Shown piece by piece: positions 63,460 through 64,000 of a DNA stretch of 64,000 nucleotides (positions within the stretch are counted from its first letter, which is position 1; each line of letters opens with the position of its first letter). The stretch spans positions 58,964 through 122,963 of the forward strand of contig NZ_QYBC01000020.1 of assembly GCF_004137085.1 (NCBI RefSeq), read 5' to 3'. This DNA is from Lichenibacterium ramalinae. GTDB lineage: Bacteria > Pseudomonadota > Alphaproteobacteria > Rhizobiales > Beijerinckiaceae. The notes below the pieces were generated by a model. That model saw only the letters and a list, made by a program, of their open reading frames with translations. It was not told the origin of the DNA and made no database searches. Both the position numbers and the translations under genes were made by a program.

Positions 63460-63909
63460 ATGGATCTGATTTTTGCATACCTACTATATTTTTTAATTGC
63501 GACGATTGTCCTGATTGCTTCCATCTGGCTAGGCCTTCTCCCAAGTTTCGTGGCGTTTCGACGGCGAACTCACGATCGCTGGTTCATCCTCGCGCTGAAT
63601 GTATTCGCGGGAGCAACGGTCATCGGATGGGTTGTTGCCCTGGTGTGGGCCTATCGGGGGCGAGTGTCGGCGCAGCAAGCCGACGGCCACGATCCTCAAG
63701 CGGGTATAGGATTGCTGCTGAACGACGTCCGCCAGCTGCCCCTTTTTCCTCAGCCGCGCCCAGAGCCGATGACCTCGTCAGCCAATGGGTCACCGACGTT
63801 CGGTCAGGCCGCAGATGCCATTGAGCGGCTCGTGACGCTTCACACCCAGGGCTACATCACAGCTGAGGAATTTGTGAAGCTCAAAGCCGAGGTGATCGGT
63901 AAGGTTTGA
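63460..63909 (+). CDS. Superinfection-immunity-like membrane protein with SHOCT tail
   Basis: 149 residues. Two membrane helices (LLYFLIATIVLIASIWLGLL and FAGATVIGWVVALVWAY) bracket the loop RRRTHDRWFILALNVF, the pattern of the superinfection-immunity membrane family (phage Imm-type). The C-terminal 30 residues (IERLVTLHTQGYITAEEFVK) are a SHOCT-like module. It lies 10 bases after the DUF805 gene, so both were or are one operon. Confidence 0.75.
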   Translation: MDLIFAYLLYFLIATIVLIASIWLGLLPSFVAFRRRTHDRWFILALNVFAGATVIGWVVALVWAYRGRVSAQQADGHDPQAGIGLLLNDVRQLPLFPQPRPEPMTSSANGSPTFGQAADAIERLVTLHTQGYITAEEFVKLKAEVIGKV

Positions 63910-64000
63910 CCTCACGACCGCTCTCGACCCAAGGACGAACCCGCTCTCGCGGGAGGGCTTCCTGAGAGGTTGGGCACAACTGGAGATCAGCGCGAGCGCT

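Overview
This window comes from a GC-rich bacterial chromosome, most likely an alphaproteobacterium of the order Hyphomicrobiales (the Methylobacteriaceae/Beijerinckiaceae side). That placement is an inference. It rests on the very high GC, the tRNA-Gln and tRNA-Glu sequences, a K+-independent type proton pyrophosphatase, an HpnI/GT21-type ceramide glucosyltransferase, a Tat-dependent GFOR-like oxidoreductase and an amino acid:[carrier protein] ligase of the kind known from Bradyrhizobium. No rRNA is present, so the species cannot be read from the window.

Left accessory end (1-6650). The first 0.9 kb holds frameshifted phage-type reading frames and ends at a 39-base copy of the 3' end of a tRNA-Thr gene (904-942), which looks like the attachment-site scar of an integrated element. 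Small orphan genes with good ribosome binding sites follow (1325-3907), then about 1 kb without a convincing gene, a four-helix membrane protein, a complete tRNA-Gln(UUG) at 5353-5427 and, right beside it, a tyrosine integrase broken in several places whose catalytic Tyr is replaced by Phe.

Biosynthetic region (6654-20526). An ornithine-cyclodeaminase-like gene overlaps a HAL/PAL-fold gene that lacks the MIO-forming Ala-Ser-Gly. Then come a polysaccharide block (Wzx-like flippase, WecG/TagA-type transferase, a propeller protein, a GT4 transferase) and a carrier-protein block: two acyl carrier proteins, an acyl-CoA-dehydrogenase homologue, an aminoacyl-tRNA-synthetase-like amino acid:[carrier protein] ligase, an SDR reductase, an AMP-forming ligase and a GNAT-type acyltransferase. 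My reading is that an amino acid is loaded on a carrier protein, oxidised or extended, and moved onto an exported glycan or lipid. This is the best candidate in the window for an undescribed system.

Chromosomal backbone (20634-54706). This part is mostly housekeeping: glutamine amidotransferase, class IV aminotransferase, MFS transporter, beta carbonic anhydrase, class II DAHP synthase, HpnI-like glucosyltransferase, dnaE, thiL, an Ivy-like lysozyme inhibitor, thrS, yidD, a NifU-like scaffold, hisI, a CBS protein, hppA and thiE. It continues with a complete alpha-glucoside ABC importer plus GH13 glucosidase operon, a stand-alone Lrp ligand-binding domain, a nitroreductase, a DUF2336 protein, a GFOR-like oxidoreductase and tRNA-Glu(UUC).

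Right island (54707-64000). Immediately after tRNA-Glu the base composition drops in patches and the genes become orphans. The region holds an IS66 transposase relic whose middle is inverted, an intact IS5-family element flanked by CTAG, an AlpA-like regulator, a protein with faint HUH-replicase features, a helix-hairpin-helix (HhH-GPD-like) Cys-rich protein, an XRE regulator, a DUF805 gene frameshifted in a GGCT repeat, and a superinfection-immunity-like membrane protein. The last two end in SHOCT-like tails.
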